This document shows, piece by piece, positions 6,536 through 6,691 of a stretch of DNA of 6,691 nt. The stretch covers positions 1 to 6,691 of the forward strand of contig JAHFBQ010000067.1 in assembly GCA_023249935.1 (NCBI GenBank). Reading direction: 5' to 3'. Source of the DNA: a bacterium. Its GTDB lineage: Bacteria > Babelota > Babeliae > Babelales > RVW-14. A model generated the notes under the pieces. The model ran no database searches and had not been told where the DNA came from. It was given only the letters and a program-made list of their open reading frames with translations. Both the position numbers and the translations under genes were made by a program. Numbering within the stretch: the stretch's first letter is position 1; every line of letters starts with the position of its first letter.

Positions 6536-6691
6536 CTAAAAAAGACATAAACAAGAAACATGCTCACAAGAGCCTATTACTTGAACAAACACGCCTTCGG
6601 ACTCATCAGTTTTAGCCTCTAACCCAATTGCAACTTGAACTCGCCTTCTTAACATCAGTGGTTTTTTTGTAACTAAAGCAATTCTATTAAA
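6536..6691 (-). CDS. C-terminal fragment of a probable paralogue of the exported protein (5' part outside window)
   Basis: An open frame enters from the right edge and gives 51 residues before a TAG at 6536-6538. It begins FNRIALVT, continues with RRRVQVAIGLEAKT and ends CEHVSCLCLF. The neighbour downstream has FDRISCIT, then QKVKVNVVVDT, and ends with CGVSSFPECLCQK. The shared pattern F[DN]RI..[IV]T, then [KR]V.V, then Cys-Leu-Cys plus two residues at the very C terminus indicates a tandem paralogue. The gap to the next gene is 11 or 29 bases depending on its start, so they are probably co-transcribed. It was judged coding from this resemblance and the intact frame; the start and any signal peptide lie beyond the window. 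Confidence 0.68.
   Translation of the reverse strand, partial: FNRIALVTKKPLMLRRRVQVAIGLEAKTDESEGVFVQVIGSCEHVSCLCLF

Noticed and set aside
1..6691. tRNA, rRNA, CRISPR arrays, insertion sequences, attachment sites or phage genes.
   Set aside because: No cloverleaf, spaced repeats, transposase or integrase motifs were seen by eye; short or divergent RNAs could be missed without a covariance search.

Overview
The window holds nine genes or gene parts in two converging blocks. The + strand block (positions 9-4270) carries uvrB, a cytidylyltransferase-family gene, a MutY-like DNA glycosylase gene and an AlaX-type tRNA-editing gene. The - strand block (4327-6691), read from the right edge leftwards, carries the 3' end of a secreted cysteine-containing protein gene, a second full-length gene of the same type, an ogt-type O6-alkylguanine DNA methyltransferase gene and a small histone-like gene. 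The blocks meet at a perfect 20-bp inverted repeat (4271-4312) that looks like a shared bidirectional terminator. No intergenic stretch exceeds about 100 bases.

The organism is a bacterium: it has eubacterial uvrB, short intergenic gaps, Shine-Dalgarno sites, a sigma70-type promoter and a Sec-type signal peptide. The DNA is moderately AT-rich. Three features together point to an uncultured, reduced or host-associated lineage such as Candidatus Dependentiae (TM6), or less likely a Patescibacteria/CPR-like group: a MutY-like enzyme without iron-sulfur cysteines, a small protein with a KSGK..YYLH..EV / GYEV.EN.RTGLP domain and a Lys/Ala/Pro histone-H1-like tail, and exported proteins I cannot assign to a family. 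The assignment is from memory of protein style, not from a search, and is tentative.

The functional theme is genome maintenance: nucleotide-excision repair (UvrB), base-excision repair (MutY-like), direct reversal of alkylation (Ogt) and DNA compaction (histone-like protein). These sit among a translation quality-control gene (AlaX-like) and a putative phospholipid head-group cytidylyltransferase. The mutY-like and alaX-like genes are 8 bases apart and probably form one transcript from a near-consensus promoter at 2628-2655. The ogt start codon overlaps the stop codon of the secreted-protein gene (ATGA), so those two are probably translationally coupled.

The least explained part is the right end. 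The 405-codon secreted protein and the 51-residue C-terminal fragment upstream of it share an F[DN]RI...T...[KR]V.V pattern and a terminal Cys-Leu-Cys. They look like tandem paralogues of an undescribed exported family, and the full-length member may itself be an internal duplication.
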